In this document: positions 1-8,648 of the stretch, one piece after another | Numbering within the stretch: position 1 is the stretch's first letter | How the letters are laid out: every line of letters begins with the position of its first letter | Origin: a virus | Virus record (IMG/VR): IMGVR_UViG_3300018041_000076 | Span: 1-22,493 of that record | Length of the DNA stretch: 22,493 nt | Reading direction: 5' to 3' (one strand) | Position numbers and translations under genes: made by a program | Notes under the pieces: model-generated | The model's database searches: none | Told to the model about the DNA's origin: nothing | Seen by the model: the letters and a program-made list of their open reading frames with translations, nothing else

Positions 1-835
1 CTCTACCTATTTGAACATTAGCGTTGTTCCCTGCTATACGACCTGTAACTCCCCCATCATTACCTAAAAACAATGCTGGTACATTATTTCCGTTTCTAGT
101 AACGGCAAAGGCTTGATGGTTAGTTGCGGATACAGTTACTTGAGCATATGCTGAATCTGTGACTCCAATACCTACCTTACCAGTTGTAATTATTTTGTTA
201 GTAGTTATTGTTTGAGGTTCTGCTGGGGTTTCTTGGGTAGCTATAAATTCAGTAGCTGTAGTACCTAATTCTAACTTAGGGTTTAATAATGTAACAGAAC
301 CGGCTTGTGTTAAGTTTATATCTATAAAAGTATAAGCATTGTTAGTTCTAATAGCATGACCATATATTCTACCACTTATAGGATTTGCTGATGTACCTGT
401 GGCTGTTGTTTGGGACCCTGTTAAAGGAGTGTCTCCTAAGTCTAAACTAAGAGTACCTATAAGATCTTTATAGTAAATACTAAGAGTATAAGCTTCACCA
501 TTGATTAGAGCATCTGGAGCTGAATTACCTCTAATAGTAGTAGCTCCTGTATTATCATTTACATACCTTGCTTCGTAAGGAGATATAACTGTTTTTGCAG
601 CATTTCCATAAATATCATTTTGATTTGATATTTGAATTGTACCTATATCTAATAAATTTTCGTTAGGTGTGGTATTGCCACCTATTGCTGACATGATTGT
701 ACCATTAACAGCATCACCAGATTTAGTGTGAAGCTCACCATTTTCAAGCACCATAGATCTAGCTACGGTTACACCATCATCGCCTATAAATTCAATTGCT
801 CCTGATGCTGGGGTTATTCTTACACTTTTTGCCAT
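1..835 (-). CDS. Tail fibre / adhesin, N-terminal part (runs off the window)
   Basis: An open frame of 278 codons starts at an ATG at 835-833 and runs without a stop to the window edge, so the C-terminus is missing. The N-terminus reads MAKSVRITPASGAIEFIGDD. Around residues 110-134 there is a beta-strand-like stretch (INGEAYTLSIYYKD), and at 188-197 LELGTTATEF, a motif I associate with carbohydrate-binding-like modules of phage fibres. Residues 218-224 read TGKVGIG, the usual opening of repeated tail-fibre head modules, followed by AFAVTRNGN. It lies 25 nt downstream of the collagen-like fibre gene, which supports a role in the distal tail. Family knowledge suggests a virion surface protein for host recognition. 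The exact receptor or fold cannot be told, and a C-terminal chaperone domain, if any, would be outside the window. Confidence 0.72.
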   Translation of the reverse strand, partial: MAKSVRITPASGAIEFIGDDGVTVARSMVLENGELHTKSGDAVNGTIMSAIGGNTTPNENLLDIGTIQISNQNDIYGNAAKTVISPYEARYVNDNTGATTIRGNSAPDALINGEAYTLSIYYKDLIGTLSLDLGDTPLTGSQTTATGTSANPISGRIYGHAIRTNNAYTFIDINLTQAGSVTLLNPKLELGTTATEFIATQETPAEPQTITTNKIITTGKVGIGVTDSAYAQVTVSATNHQAFAVTRNGNNVPALFLGNDGGVTGRIAGNNANVQIGR

Positions 836-860
836 TCTTTATATTTTATAATGCTTATAA

Positions 861-3800
861 TTATTCTTTAATATACTCGAGTTTTGGAGCATCTACATCT
901 TTTCTTTCAGCGTGTATAACGTAATAAGCATTTATATCACCACATTCGCAATCAATGTTTATTTCGTTGGTAGATACATTAACTACATGGTGTATACATG
1001 GAATTCCTATTGGGGTTAGTTGTACGGTTATTGAACCTTCATGTACTAAATCTACCCAGTAATATGGAAGTTTTATTGTATTAGTAGTTGTTTTTCCTCT
1101 TAGGAATACACTATGTTCCGGACCTTCTAATACACCATATTGTAGCCTGTGTGGGTTACCTTTTGTGGGGTGTTCAATATCAAAAGCTTTAACATTTGCT
1201 TGGAATTGATCTAATCCTCGAATATTAATAACACCATTACCATCTAAATCTGTAGGGCTTGTTACTGAGAATGGAACACCAAATTCTGTGAAGGAATTAA
1301 TATTTGAATCCCAATATACTAATTCAGGGCTATTATTTGATTGAACATTTAAATCTATATTGTTGGTATTTGAAGTAATACCTATACCTCCTATTACGTT
1401 TACAGTTCTATCTGTAGATAAGGCACCTCCACCAGTTAAACCTGAACCTGCAGTAATTGATACATAAGTACCATTTGTACCTACATTACCAGATATACCT
1501 GAAGTACCGTCATTACCTGATGAACCTGAAGAACCTGATCCTCCAGATATTCCACCAGCACCACCTACACCAGCTGAACCTGAGCTACCTGATGATCCTG
1601 AAGTACCTGAAAGTGCTGATAGACCATTTCCTCCTGCAACACCATTGTTACCTGAAGAACCTGAACTACCACTTGTTCCTGATAATCTTGATGAACCGTT
1701 AGCTCCTTGTGCTCCTGTTGAACCATTTGAACCTGATGAACCTGAGGTACCACTTAAACGTGATGAACCTGCTCCTCCTTGATTACCTGTAGAACCATTT
1801 GAACCAGATGAACCTGAAGTTCCTGATAAAGCACTTGCACATGATAAACCATCAGCACCAGTTAAACCTGATGTACCTGATGTACCACTTGTACCTGAAG
1901 TACCTGAAAGTCTACTTGAACCAGCTCCTCCTTGGGCTCCAGTTGAACCATTTGAACCAGATGAACCTGAAGTACCTGAAAGTCTACTTGAACCAGCTCC
2001 TCCTTGATTACCTGTAGAACCTGTTGAACCAGAACTACCTGCAGTACCTGAAACGGCTGATTGACCGTTAATACCATTTATACCTGAAGTACCTCCTGAA
2101 CCACTAGATCCAGAAGTACCTGAAAGTCTACTTAAACCACTAGCTCCGGTATTACCATTTGAACCAGTTGAACCTGAACTACCTGAGGTACCACTTAAAC
2201 GTGAAGAACCAGCTCCACCTTGGTTACCTGTAGAACCTGTTGAACCTGAAGATCCACTTGTTCCTGAAGCGGCACTACCACCTGAAGCACCTTGAACACC
2301 TGTACTACCTGATGTACCTGAGGAACCACTAGTTCCTGATAATCTTGATGAACCAGCATTCCCCTGTGCCCCAGTCGAACCATTTGAACCAGATGAACCT
2401 GAAGTACCTGATAATCTAGAAGAGCCTTGTGCTCCTTGATTACCTGTTGAACCTGAAGTACCTGAACTACCTGAACTACCTGATAATCTTGATGAACCAC
2501 TAGAACCATTTGTCCCAGTAGCACCTGAGCTACCGCCTGTTCCTGAAGAACCTGATGTACCTGATGCACCTGATTGTTCATCCTGTCCTGTAGAACCTGC
2601 TGAACCAGTTGAACCTGAACTACCTGAAGTACCACTTAAACGTGAAGAACCAGCTCCACCTTGGTTACCTGTAGAACCATTAGATCCTGAAGAACCTGAA
2701 GTACCTGATAGGGCACTTGCACCCGATAAACCATCGGCACCAGTTAAACCTGATGTACCTGATGTACCTGATGTACCACTTGTTCCTGATAATCTTGATG
2801 AACCATTAGCTCCTTGTGCTCCTGTTGAACCATTTGACCCTGAGCTACCATTTGAACCACTACCACCAGAACTACCTGAAGTACCACTTGAACCTGCTGT
2901 ACCTGAAGCACCGGATTGTTCGTCTTGACCTGATGAGCCTGTAGAACCTGATGAACCTGAGCTACCTGAGCTACCTGATAATCTAGAAGAACCATTTGAT
3001 CCTTGATTACCTGTAGAACCATTTGAACCTGATGATCCGCTAGTTCCTGCTAAAGCAGATTCACCGGCTAAACCACTTATACCTGAGGTACCGGCTGTAC
3101 CTGAACTACCTGATGTGTTTGCTGTTCCTGAAGAGCCTGCAGAACCTGAAGTACCTGATGAACCACTTGTATTTGAAGCACCAACACTACCTGAACTACC
3201 TGAGCTACCTGAGGTACCTGAAGCACCACTTTGCTCGTCTTGTCCTGAAGAACCTGCTGAACCGGTTGATCCAGAAGATCCACTTGAACCTGAATCACCT
3301 GAAGAACCATTAGATCCTGTTGCTCCTGCTGTACCGCTTGATCCTGAAGAGCCTGCTGTACCTGAAGCGCCTGATTGTTCATCCTGTCCTGTAGAACCTG
3401 CTGAACCAGTACTACCGGAGCTACCACTTGATCCTGATGAACCTGAAGATGAAGATGCACCTGCTGTACCTGAACTACCACTTGAACCTGAAGTTCCTGA
3501 AGCGCCTGATTGTTCATCCTGTCCTGTAGAACCTGCTGAACCAGTTGATCCAGAAGAACCTGAGCTACCTGATGAACCACTACTACCACTTGAACCTGAG
3601 GCACCAGCTGTACCACTTGATCCTGAAGATCCTGATGTTGCAGAAGCGCCTGATTGTTCTGCTTGTCCTGATGAACCTGCTGAACCTGAAGTACCAGTTG
3701 AACCTGATGATCCACTAGTACCACTTGAACCAAATGAACCTGAAGCTCCTGCTGAACCTGAAGTACCACTTGAACCTGCTGTACCTGAAGCACCGGATTG

Positions 3801-5882
3801 TTCGTCTTGACCTGTAGAACCTGCTGAACCTGTTGATCCAGAAGAACCTGAGCTACCTGATGAACCAGAACTACCTGAGGAGCCTGAAGCACCTGCTGTA
3901 CCTGATGAACCAGAACTACCTGAAGTAGCTGATGCACCCGATTGTTCTGCTTGTCCTGATGAACCTGCAGTACCTGTTGAACCAGAAGATCCTGATGAAC
4001 CTGAGCTACCACTTGATGATGAAGCCCCGGCTGTACCTGAACTACCACTTGAACCAGAAGTACCTGATGCACCGGATTGTTCATCCTGTCCTGTAGAACC
4101 TGCTGAACCAGTTGATCCAGAAGAACCACTTGATCCTGAACTACCTGATGAACCACTTGAACCAGAAGCTCCAGCTGTACCTGATGAACCAGATGATCCT
4201 GATGTTGCAGAAGCGCCTGATTGTTCTGCCTGCCCCGAAGAACCTGCTGTACCAGTTGAACCCGAAGATCCTGAACTACCACTTGAACCACTTGAACTAG
4301 AAGCTCCAGCTGTACCTGATGAACCAGAAGAACCAGAAGTACCTGAAGCACCACTTTGCTCGTCTTGCCCTGTAGAACCTGCTGAACCTGTTGAACCACT
4401 TGAACCTGAGGAACCTGAAGAACCTGAGGAGCCGCTTGAACCTGAAGCACCAGCTGAACCTGAGCTACCTGAGCTACCTGAAGTAGCTGAAGCGCCTGAT
4501 TGTTCGGCTTGTCCTGAAGAACCTGCAGTACCAGTTGAACCTGAACTACCACTAGATCCTGATGAACCACTTGATGATGAAGCACCGGCTGAACCTGAAG
4601 TACCTGAGCTACCTGAGGTACCAGAAGCACCACTTTGCTCGTCTTGTCCTGATGAACCTGCTGAACCCGTAGAACCTGAACTACCAGATGAACCGGATGA
4701 ACCTGAACTACCACTTGATGCTGAAGCACCGGCTGAACCTGAAGTACCTGAGCTACCTGATGTTGATGAAGCGCCTGATTGGGCATCTTGACCAGTTGAA
4801 CCTTGACTACCAGATGAACCTGATGAGCCTGAACTACCTGAAGAACCATTTGAACCTGATCCTCCTGATGAACCTGAAGTACCTGCACTACCTGAAGTAG
4901 CAGAGGCTCCTGATTGTCCATCTTGTCCTGAAGAACCTGTTGAACCTGTTGATCCCGAAGAACCACTTGATCCTGAGCTACCTGATGAACCATGAGCTCC
5001 AGTAGCACCATTGCTACCTGTTGAACCTGAAGAACCTGATGAGCCAGATGAACCGCTTGAACCTGATGAACCTGAAGTTCCTGAAGAACCTGAAGTGCTA
5101 CTTTCTCCAGAGGTACCTGAAGTACCTGCGGTACCAGCACCTGATGAAGTACCAGATGAACCTGCAGTACCCGCTGTACCTGAGGTACCTGATGTACCAC
5201 TTGTTCCTACAGTACCTGAACTACCAGAGCTACCTGAGCTACCAGAGCTACCAGAACTGCCTGAAATTCCGTTACTACCAACGGTACCCGCAGATCCTGA
5301 TGAACCCGAAGTACCCGATGTACCAGCATATCCTGAGGCTCCTGGGATTGTTCTATATTCTACAATTTTTGAAGTTGGGTTATAAGTAACAACTTGAAAA
5401 ATATTATTATTTTGTGTTAAGGAATCTATCGTAACAGGATCGGTTCCTTTAATATTAAGATGTCCATCTAAATCTAACCTATTAGTATGATAGTTAAATG
5501 TAAGATTTGATGAACCTTTAATTTCGGGGTTGGGACCAGAACCCGAAGCATATAATACTTGAGTATCCTGGGCATGGTTATCTTTAATAGAATCAACTGA
5601 AATTTCAACTGCACCTCCCGGAACAGATGATACATTAATTCCACTACCTGTAAATTTTATGCTTTGAGCGTTCTTAATAAAAGAACCATCTTTGTAAATG
5701 CCAATACCACTAACCCCTGGCAATCCTGATAGGTCTACACTATGGGATATGCTACTACTAGGGAAGTAGAAATTGATAACACTTCCGGCCAAAGAACTAG
5801 AGTAGTAGAGTGACTGAAAATTGCCATCTACTTCCTGAAAAGTTAATTCCGAGCCTTTATTTTGTCTTAGGAGTATCCCCAT
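861..5882 (-). CDS. Giant collagen-like tail fibre protein, 1673 residues
   Basis: Three parts are visible. Residues 1 to about 180 form a head with ELTFQEVDGNFQSLYY near the start, a motif common at the N-terminus of marine phage fibre proteins. Residues about 180-1472 are roughly 430 Gly-X-Y triplets, nearly all GSS, GTS, GSA, GST or GSN, without the proline expected of animal collagen. The end (about 1473-1673) starts with GSGLTGGGALSTDRTVNV, a frequent phage fibre motif, and then has HPTKGNPHRLQYGVLEGPEH and a following RGKT, a C-terminal module I recognise from fibre-like proteins of large phages and viruses. It probably forms a long trimeric fibre on the virion. It follows the gp15-like gene by 29 nt and carries the ATATTTATAA motif 6 nt before its ATG. 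Repeats make its length prone to assembly error. Confidence 0.88.
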   Translation of the reverse strand: MGILLRQNKGSELTFQEVDGNFQSLYYSSSLAGSVINFYFPSSSISHSVDLSGLPGVSGIGIYKDGSFIKNAQSIKFTGSGINVSSVPGGAVEISVDSIKDNHAQDTQVLYASGSGPNPEIKGSSNLTFNYHTNRLDLDGHLNIKGTDPVTIDSLTQNNNIFQVVTYNPTSKIVEYRTIPGASGYAGTSGTSGSSGSAGTVGSNGISGSSGSSGSSGSSGSSGTVGTSGTSGTSGTAGTAGSSGTSSGAGTAGTSGTSGESSTSGSSGTSGSSGSSGSSGSSGSSGSTGSNGATGAHGSSGSSGSSGSSGSTGSTGSSGQDGQSGASATSGSAGTSGSSGGSGSNGSSGSSGSSGSSGSQGSTGQDAQSGASSTSGSSGTSGSAGASASSGSSGSSGSSGSSGSTGSAGSSGQDEQSGASGTSGSSGTSGSAGASSSSGSSGSSGSSGSTGTAGSSGQAEQSGASATSGSSGSSGSAGASGSSGSSGSSGSSGSSGSTGSAGSTGQDEQSGASGTSGSSGSSGTAGASSSSGSSGSSGSSGSTGTAGSSGQAEQSGASATSGSSGSSGTAGASGSSGSSGSSGSSGSSGSTGSAGSTGQDEQSGASGTSGSSGSSGTAGASSSSGSSGSSGSSGSTGTAGSSGQAEQSGASATSGSSGSSGTAGASGSSGSSGSSGSSGSSGSTGSAGSTGQDEQSGASGTAGSSGTSGSAGASGSFGSSGTSGSSGSTGTSGSAGSSGQAEQSGASATSGSSGSSGTAGASGSSGSSGSSGSSGSSGSTGSAGSTGQDEQSGASGTSGSSGSSGTAGASSSSGSSGSSGSSGSTGSAGSTGQDEQSGASGTAGSSGSSGTAGATGSNGSSGDSGSSGSSGSTGSAGSSGQDEQSGASGTSGSSGSSGSVGASNTSGSSGTSGSAGSSGTANTSGSSGTAGTSGISGLAGESALAGTSGSSGSNGSTGNQGSNGSSRLSGSSGSSGSSGSTGSSGQDEQSGASGTAGSSGTSGSSGGSGSNGSSGSNGSTGAQGANGSSRLSGTSGTSGTSGTSGLTGADGLSGASALSGTSGSSGSNGSTGNQGGAGSSRLSGTSGSSGSTGSAGSTGQDEQSGASGTSGSSGTGGSSGATGTNGSSGSSRLSGSSGSSGTSGSTGNQGAQGSSRLSGTSGSSGSNGSTGAQGNAGSSRLSGTSGSSGTSGSTGVQGASGGSAASGTSGSSGSTGSTGNQGGAGSSRLSGTSGSSGSTGSNGNTGASGLSRLSGTSGSSGSGGTSGINGINGQSAVSGTAGSSGSTGSTGNQGGAGSSRLSGTSGSSGSNGSTGAQGGAGSSRLSGTSGTSGTSGTSGLTGADGLSCASALSGTSGSSGSNGSTGNQGGAGSSRLSGTSGSSGSNGSTGAQGANGSSRLSGTSGSSGSSGNNGVAGGNGLSALSGTSGSSGSSGSAGVGGAGGISGGSGSSGSSGNDGTSGISGNVGTNGTYVSITAGSGLTGGGALSTDRTVNVIGGIGITSNTNNIDLNVQSNNSPELVYWDSNINSFTEFGVPFSVTSPTDLDGNGVINIRGLDQFQANVKAFDIEHPTKGNPHRLQYGVLEGPEHSVFLRGKTTTNTIKLPYYWVDLVHEGSITVQLTPIGIPCIHHVVNVSTNEINIDCECGDINAYYVIHAERKDVDAPKLEYIKE
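1467..5345 (-). repeat. Gly-X-Y coding repeat array with a 279-bp higher-order unit
   Basis: The central part of the fibre gene is a 9-bp-scale repeat of Gly-Ser/Thr-Ser type triplets. On top of it lies a longer period: the block encoding GQDEQSGAS recurs with its marker at 3799, 4078, 4357 and 4636, exactly 279 bp (93 codons) apart, with a GQAEQSGAS block between each pair. The nearer end (about 1600-2800) is built instead from shorter units around GSSRLSGTSGSSG. Copies differ at many synonymous positions, so they are not simple recent duplications. The repeat also opens long spurious frames on both strands. Confidence 0.9.
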
Positions 5883-5888
5883 TTTTTA

Positions 5889-5899
5889 TTATAAATATT
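5889..5899 (-). promoter_or_regulatory. Motif A copy before the collagen-like fibre gene
   Basis: The sense strand reads AATATTTATAA, 6 nt before the ATG at 5882. It is one of six copies in gene gaps. On the plus strand it contains TATAAATA. A promoter role is inferred; the distance would give a very short or absent leader. Confidence 0.5.
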
Positions 5900-5911
5900 A
5901 ATGGGTTTATA

Positions 5912-6829
5912 TTATTCTTCAAAAGAAGTTGAATCCGCTGAAGTCTCTATAGTTATTCCGTCTTGGGGGGTATTATTGGCCTCTTCTAAATTTGATACTA
6001 CTTCCATATTGAATATAATTTGTGTTTTATTATTAAATTTCTTTATGGCTGTTAGTTCTTTTTGTATAGTACTTGGAACTATATATCCATAAAGCTTTAA
6101 CTGAAATGTTGCTTTTACTGTTCTTTCTCCTCCGCTAGCTAATTCTACAGGAGTTGCAAAACTATCTATAGTAGCTTTAAATTTAAAGCGTTCGGGATTA
6201 CCCCAATAACTATTAGAAGAATAATTAATAGCTTCAATTAATTTATTTAATTGTTCTACATAATAAGTTGATATAATAAAGTCATATGTAATGTTTACAT
6301 AATCAGGCATTATTACAGCATATTGCTGTTCTTGAGGAGTTCTGTTATTTAATATATCAAAGTTATTATAAGAATCCTTATTGCTATATCTTTTTGTAAA
6401 AATCTGAACGTTATTAGGGTTATTAGCATCTAATTTTCTAGATAACCCACGATTACGTTCGATAGTATTACGTTTAAAAGTGATAAGAGGCATCATAATT
6501 TTACCTTTCTTATCTCTATAGTACCCGTCTTTTTGAATCTGTTTCCATCTTTCAGGAGAACCATAAATAATAGGTACTTTTTGAACTACCCCATTTTGCT
6601 GGACTGTAGGTTTGATAACATTTTCCATGTAATAGAAAATAGCTTCATCAATCTCCTTAAACCCTAAAGCAAAGGGTTTTGTAGTATCATCTCTAAATGA
6701 TACTTGTTCACCTCTATTAAAAGTAGAACTAGCATTAGGATTACCTCGAGTTGAATCGAAGGCATCCTGTTGAGAAATGCTAATTTCCCTTTGTGTTTTA
6801 GGGGTTGGTATTTTTCCTTTATCAGCCAT
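5912..6829 (-). CDS. 15: gp15-like tail completion / sheath-stabiliser protein
   Basis: The product has 305 residues, near the 272 of T4 gp15. Visible landmarks are VPIIYGSPERW (85-95) followed by IMMPLITFKR (111-120), which match the pattern 'VPvyYgs..r... / mPrmafyi' of T4-type gp15, then a beta-rich C-terminal half with TVKATFQLKLYGYIVP. In T4 gp15 caps the tail and joins it to the neck. The start ATG overlaps the stop of the gp14-like gene by one base (TAATG), so the two are co-translated. Its place directly after the gp13-like and gp14-like genes agrees with cyanophage-type gene order and supports the call. The identity comes from pattern and context only, so another tail terminator family remains possible. 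Confidence 0.75.
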   Translation of the reverse strand: MADKGKIPTPKTQREISISQQDAFDSTRGNPNASSTFNRGEQVSFRDDTTKPFALGFKEIDEAIFYYMENVIKPTVQQNGVVQKVPIIYGSPERWKQIQKDGYYRDKKGKIMMPLITFKRNTIERNRGLSRKLDANNPNNVQIFTKRYSNKDSYNNFDILNNRTPQEQQYAVIMPDYVNITYDFIISTYYVEQLNKLIEAINYSSNSYWGNPERFKFKATIDSFATPVELASGGERTVKATFQLKLYGYIVPSTIQKELTAIKKFNNKTQIIFNMEVVSNLEEANNTPQDGITIETSADSTSFEE

Positions 6830-7392
6830 TAAATAAATCTTTCTTGTGTAATGCCTACTTTATCGGCAGGTACATAATGTGTTTCACAAATGATAGAAAT
6901 AGATGAACCAAATTCATCCAAATCGGGGTTCCAGTTGCCTGGTTGGTTAGGGTAATCTGGGTTTTTACCTGCAAAGTACTGGTTAGAAATAATATTATCT
7001 ACCTCATAGTACCCCTCGTTGTATAAAATTATATCCCCAACTTCAGGAACAAGATTAGCTCCATAGTTGTGGTCAGCAGGAGCGAAATTTTGGTTAAAAT
7101 CTTCACCAGCTGTTAATAAATCATCTCTTAGGAATTTAAAAGTAGCACCCCAATTAAAATCAGTACCCATATCCGTTTCAGGATATTCCTGGTCTCGTCT
7201 TTCTACTAAACAGTTTAATAGAACCGGACCCATATAATATTTTTCTTCGGCAGCTTCTCCGTAAAGATTGACTTTAGTTTCTTCTATTTTAAATTTATAG
7301 AAAGAACATTGTTGAGTAATAACATTACCCATCAATTCTCTACTAATGTGTCTAAATAAACTTATATCTCTTGAACTACCGTATAAAGCCAT
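6829..7392 (-). CDS. 14: gp14-like neck protein
   Basis: The 187-residue product begins MALYGSSRDISLFRHISREL and has the two hallmarks I expect of T4-type gp14: a middle region with a tryptophan-phenylalanine rich stretch (WGATFKFLRDDLL, 81-93), and PEVGDIILYNEGYYEVDNI at 116-134, which parallels 'keGDLIYFPmdnsLFEInwVe' in T4 gp14. Length is shorter than T4 gp14 (256). In T4, gp13 and gp14 form the neck that seals the filled head and receives the tail. The gene starts 1 nt after the stop of the gp13-like gene and its stop overlaps the gp15-like start, so the three form one tight operon. Confidence 0.78.
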   Translation of the reverse strand: MALYGSSRDISLFRHISRELMGNVITQQCSFYKFKIEETKVNLYGEAAEEKYYMGPVLLNCLVERRDQEYPETDMGTDFNWGATFKFLRDDLLTAGEDFNQNFAPADHNYGANLVPEVGDIILYNEGYYEVDNIISNQYFAGKNPDYPNQPGNWNPDLDEFGSSISIICETHYVPADKVGITQERFI

Positions 7393-7393
7393 C

Positions 7394-8569
7394 TTATGCT
7401 ATGTAAATTGGGAATGGGACTTGGTTTAACTCTTTCTGTCTATAATCACTTTCTAATGATCTTCTTTCTAGTAATTTTTCTCTAGAGGTTTCATCTAAGT
7501 ACGCTCTTAACCTTTCAATTAAAGTCGTTTTAGCATCGTTACCCCTTGAAACTAGATCAGAACCATTAAGTGTTACTTCAGAACCCGGGATTGGTACTGA
7601 GCTATATTTACCTCTTATAAGTCCTAACATTTCCATAGAAATAGCTAAAGCGTATTCAAACACCCAACTTCTACCAACAGAGTTAATTTGAGAATATACA
7701 GGGTTGGTATAAGGAACATTTGAAACATTTGAAATTGACCCAGAATCTCCAGCAATACTATTTGCTAATCTTTCAGATTTAAGTAAAAATTGGAAATATA
7801 AGGTATTTATTTCTCCTGTTGGAATTGGGAATAATCTTAATTTATTATTTTGAACTTCAAATGAATAGTTTGATCTTCTAATTTGATCATTAAATTCTAT
7901 CTGTTGAATTACTTGCAAATCATAATTGATAGGCATTAATACAAAGTTAATAGCTGGTGAGTAATTACCCCAACCAAAACTATCCATTAAATTCATAACA
8001 CCAGTACCACTACCCACATATGGATCAAAGAATTTTGCGATTGCAGGTGGTGCTTCATAAAATACTCTTTTAATTTCAAGATCTTTATCATCATACCCTT
8101 GAGCAATTGCCCAAGCATTTAAATCATAATCCTGAACTGAGGCAGTTAAAGCAATTGAACCTGTATGCCAATCTACATTCCCACCAGTTCCTGCTTCAGT
8201 ACCATATTGTTCTGAGAGTTTAATAATTACTCCCATATTAGGGTTGACTTGAGAGAATGCTAATGATGGGTTACCGTTTACAGATGGAACACTTGTTGAT
8301 ATGTCTGTTCCTTCAAGTGATAGATAATCTTGTCTTACTTTATAGGCATATACCTCGTTGCCATAGATGGTGATTGCTTGTTCAAGCGCGGTATAGAACG
8401 AACCAGACTGCAATTCTACATCAGCAATCGGGTAACCTAATCTACGAGCTGCAAAATCAGCAAATCGATCTGAATCTGTTACAAATGCCGGATCGTTATC
8501 ATAAAACCCGAAAGGAGTATCACCAGCTGTGAATGTGGAAGTACCTGTCCAAATTGGAATGTTTGCCAT
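7394..8569 (-). CDS. 13: gp13-like neck protein (head completion)
   Basis: The product has 391 residues, longer than T4 gp13 (309). Residues 37-71 (FADFAARRLGYPIADVEL, then ALEQAITIYG) match the start of T4 gp13, where a D/E-rich helix leads to RRLGAPiinVELT and a helix ending in YGEYH. Towards the C-terminus WVFEYALAISMEMLG, RGKYSSVPIPGSEVTLNG and a final acidic-basic helix match the gp13 region with KDYATALAKE and a PGG(V)t.dG turn. It would form part of the neck ring on the portal. It is the first gene of an operon: a terminator (8598-8624) and a motif A copy (8585-8595) lie just upstream, and the gp14-like gene follows after 1 nt. Confidence 0.82.
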   Translation of the reverse strand: MANIPIWTGTSTFTAGDTPFGFYDNDPAFVTDSDRFADFAARRLGYPIADVELQSGSFYTALEQAITIYGNEVYAYKVRQDYLSLEGTDISTSVPSVNGNPSLAFSQVNPNMGVIIKLSEQYGTEAGTGGNVDWHTGSIALTASVQDYDLNAWAIAQGYDDKDLEIKRVFYEAPPAIAKFFDPYVGSGTGVMNLMDSFGWGNYSPAINFVLMPINYDLQVIQQIEFNDQIRRSNYSFEVQNNKLRLFPIPTGEINTLYFQFLLKSERLANSIAGDSGSISNVSNVPYTNPVYSQINSVGRSWVFEYALAISMEMLGLIRGKYSSVPIPGSEVTLNGSDLVSRGNDAKTTLIERLRAYLDETSREKLLERRSLESDYRQKELNQVPFPIYIA

Positions 8570-8584
8570 GGGGTGTATTTTTTG

Positions 8585-8595
8585 TTATAAATATT
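8585..8595 (-). promoter_or_regulatory. Motif A copy between the phoH terminator and the gp13-like gene
   Basis: The sense strand reads AATATTTATAA followed by CAAAAAA, 15 nt before the ATG at 8569. It comes 2 nt after the T-run of the phoH terminator, just where a promoter for the neck operon would be needed. This is the copy whose context best supports a promoter. Confidence 0.58.
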
Positions 8596-8597
8596 GG

Positions 8598-8624
8598 AAA
8601 AAAGGGCTCCAATTGATGGAGCCC
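8598..8624 (-). terminator. Intrinsic terminator of phoH
   Basis: The sense strand forms a perfect 7-bp stem GGGCTCC / GGAGCCC with the 7-nt loop ATCAATT, followed by six T (plus strand A at 8598-8603). It starts 24 nt after the phoH stop codon and separates phoH from the neck operon. Confidence 0.9.
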
Positions 8625-8648
8625 CTATATAATTGAAATAATATCAAA

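Noticed and set aside
3077-5200. A 707-codon minus-strand frame and long plus-strand frames (for example 3115-3810 and 5011-5385) rich in Val-Gln-Leu or Glu-Pro
   Set aside because: They are shadows of the Gly-X-Y repeat in other frames: the triplet DNA repeat rarely yields stops. They have no start signals and the real fibre frame covers them fully.
1467-5345. A CRISPR or tandem non-coding repeat
   Set aside because: Repeat units are multiples of three, maintain one long frame, and vary at third codon positions, so they are coding repeats, not direct repeats with spacers.
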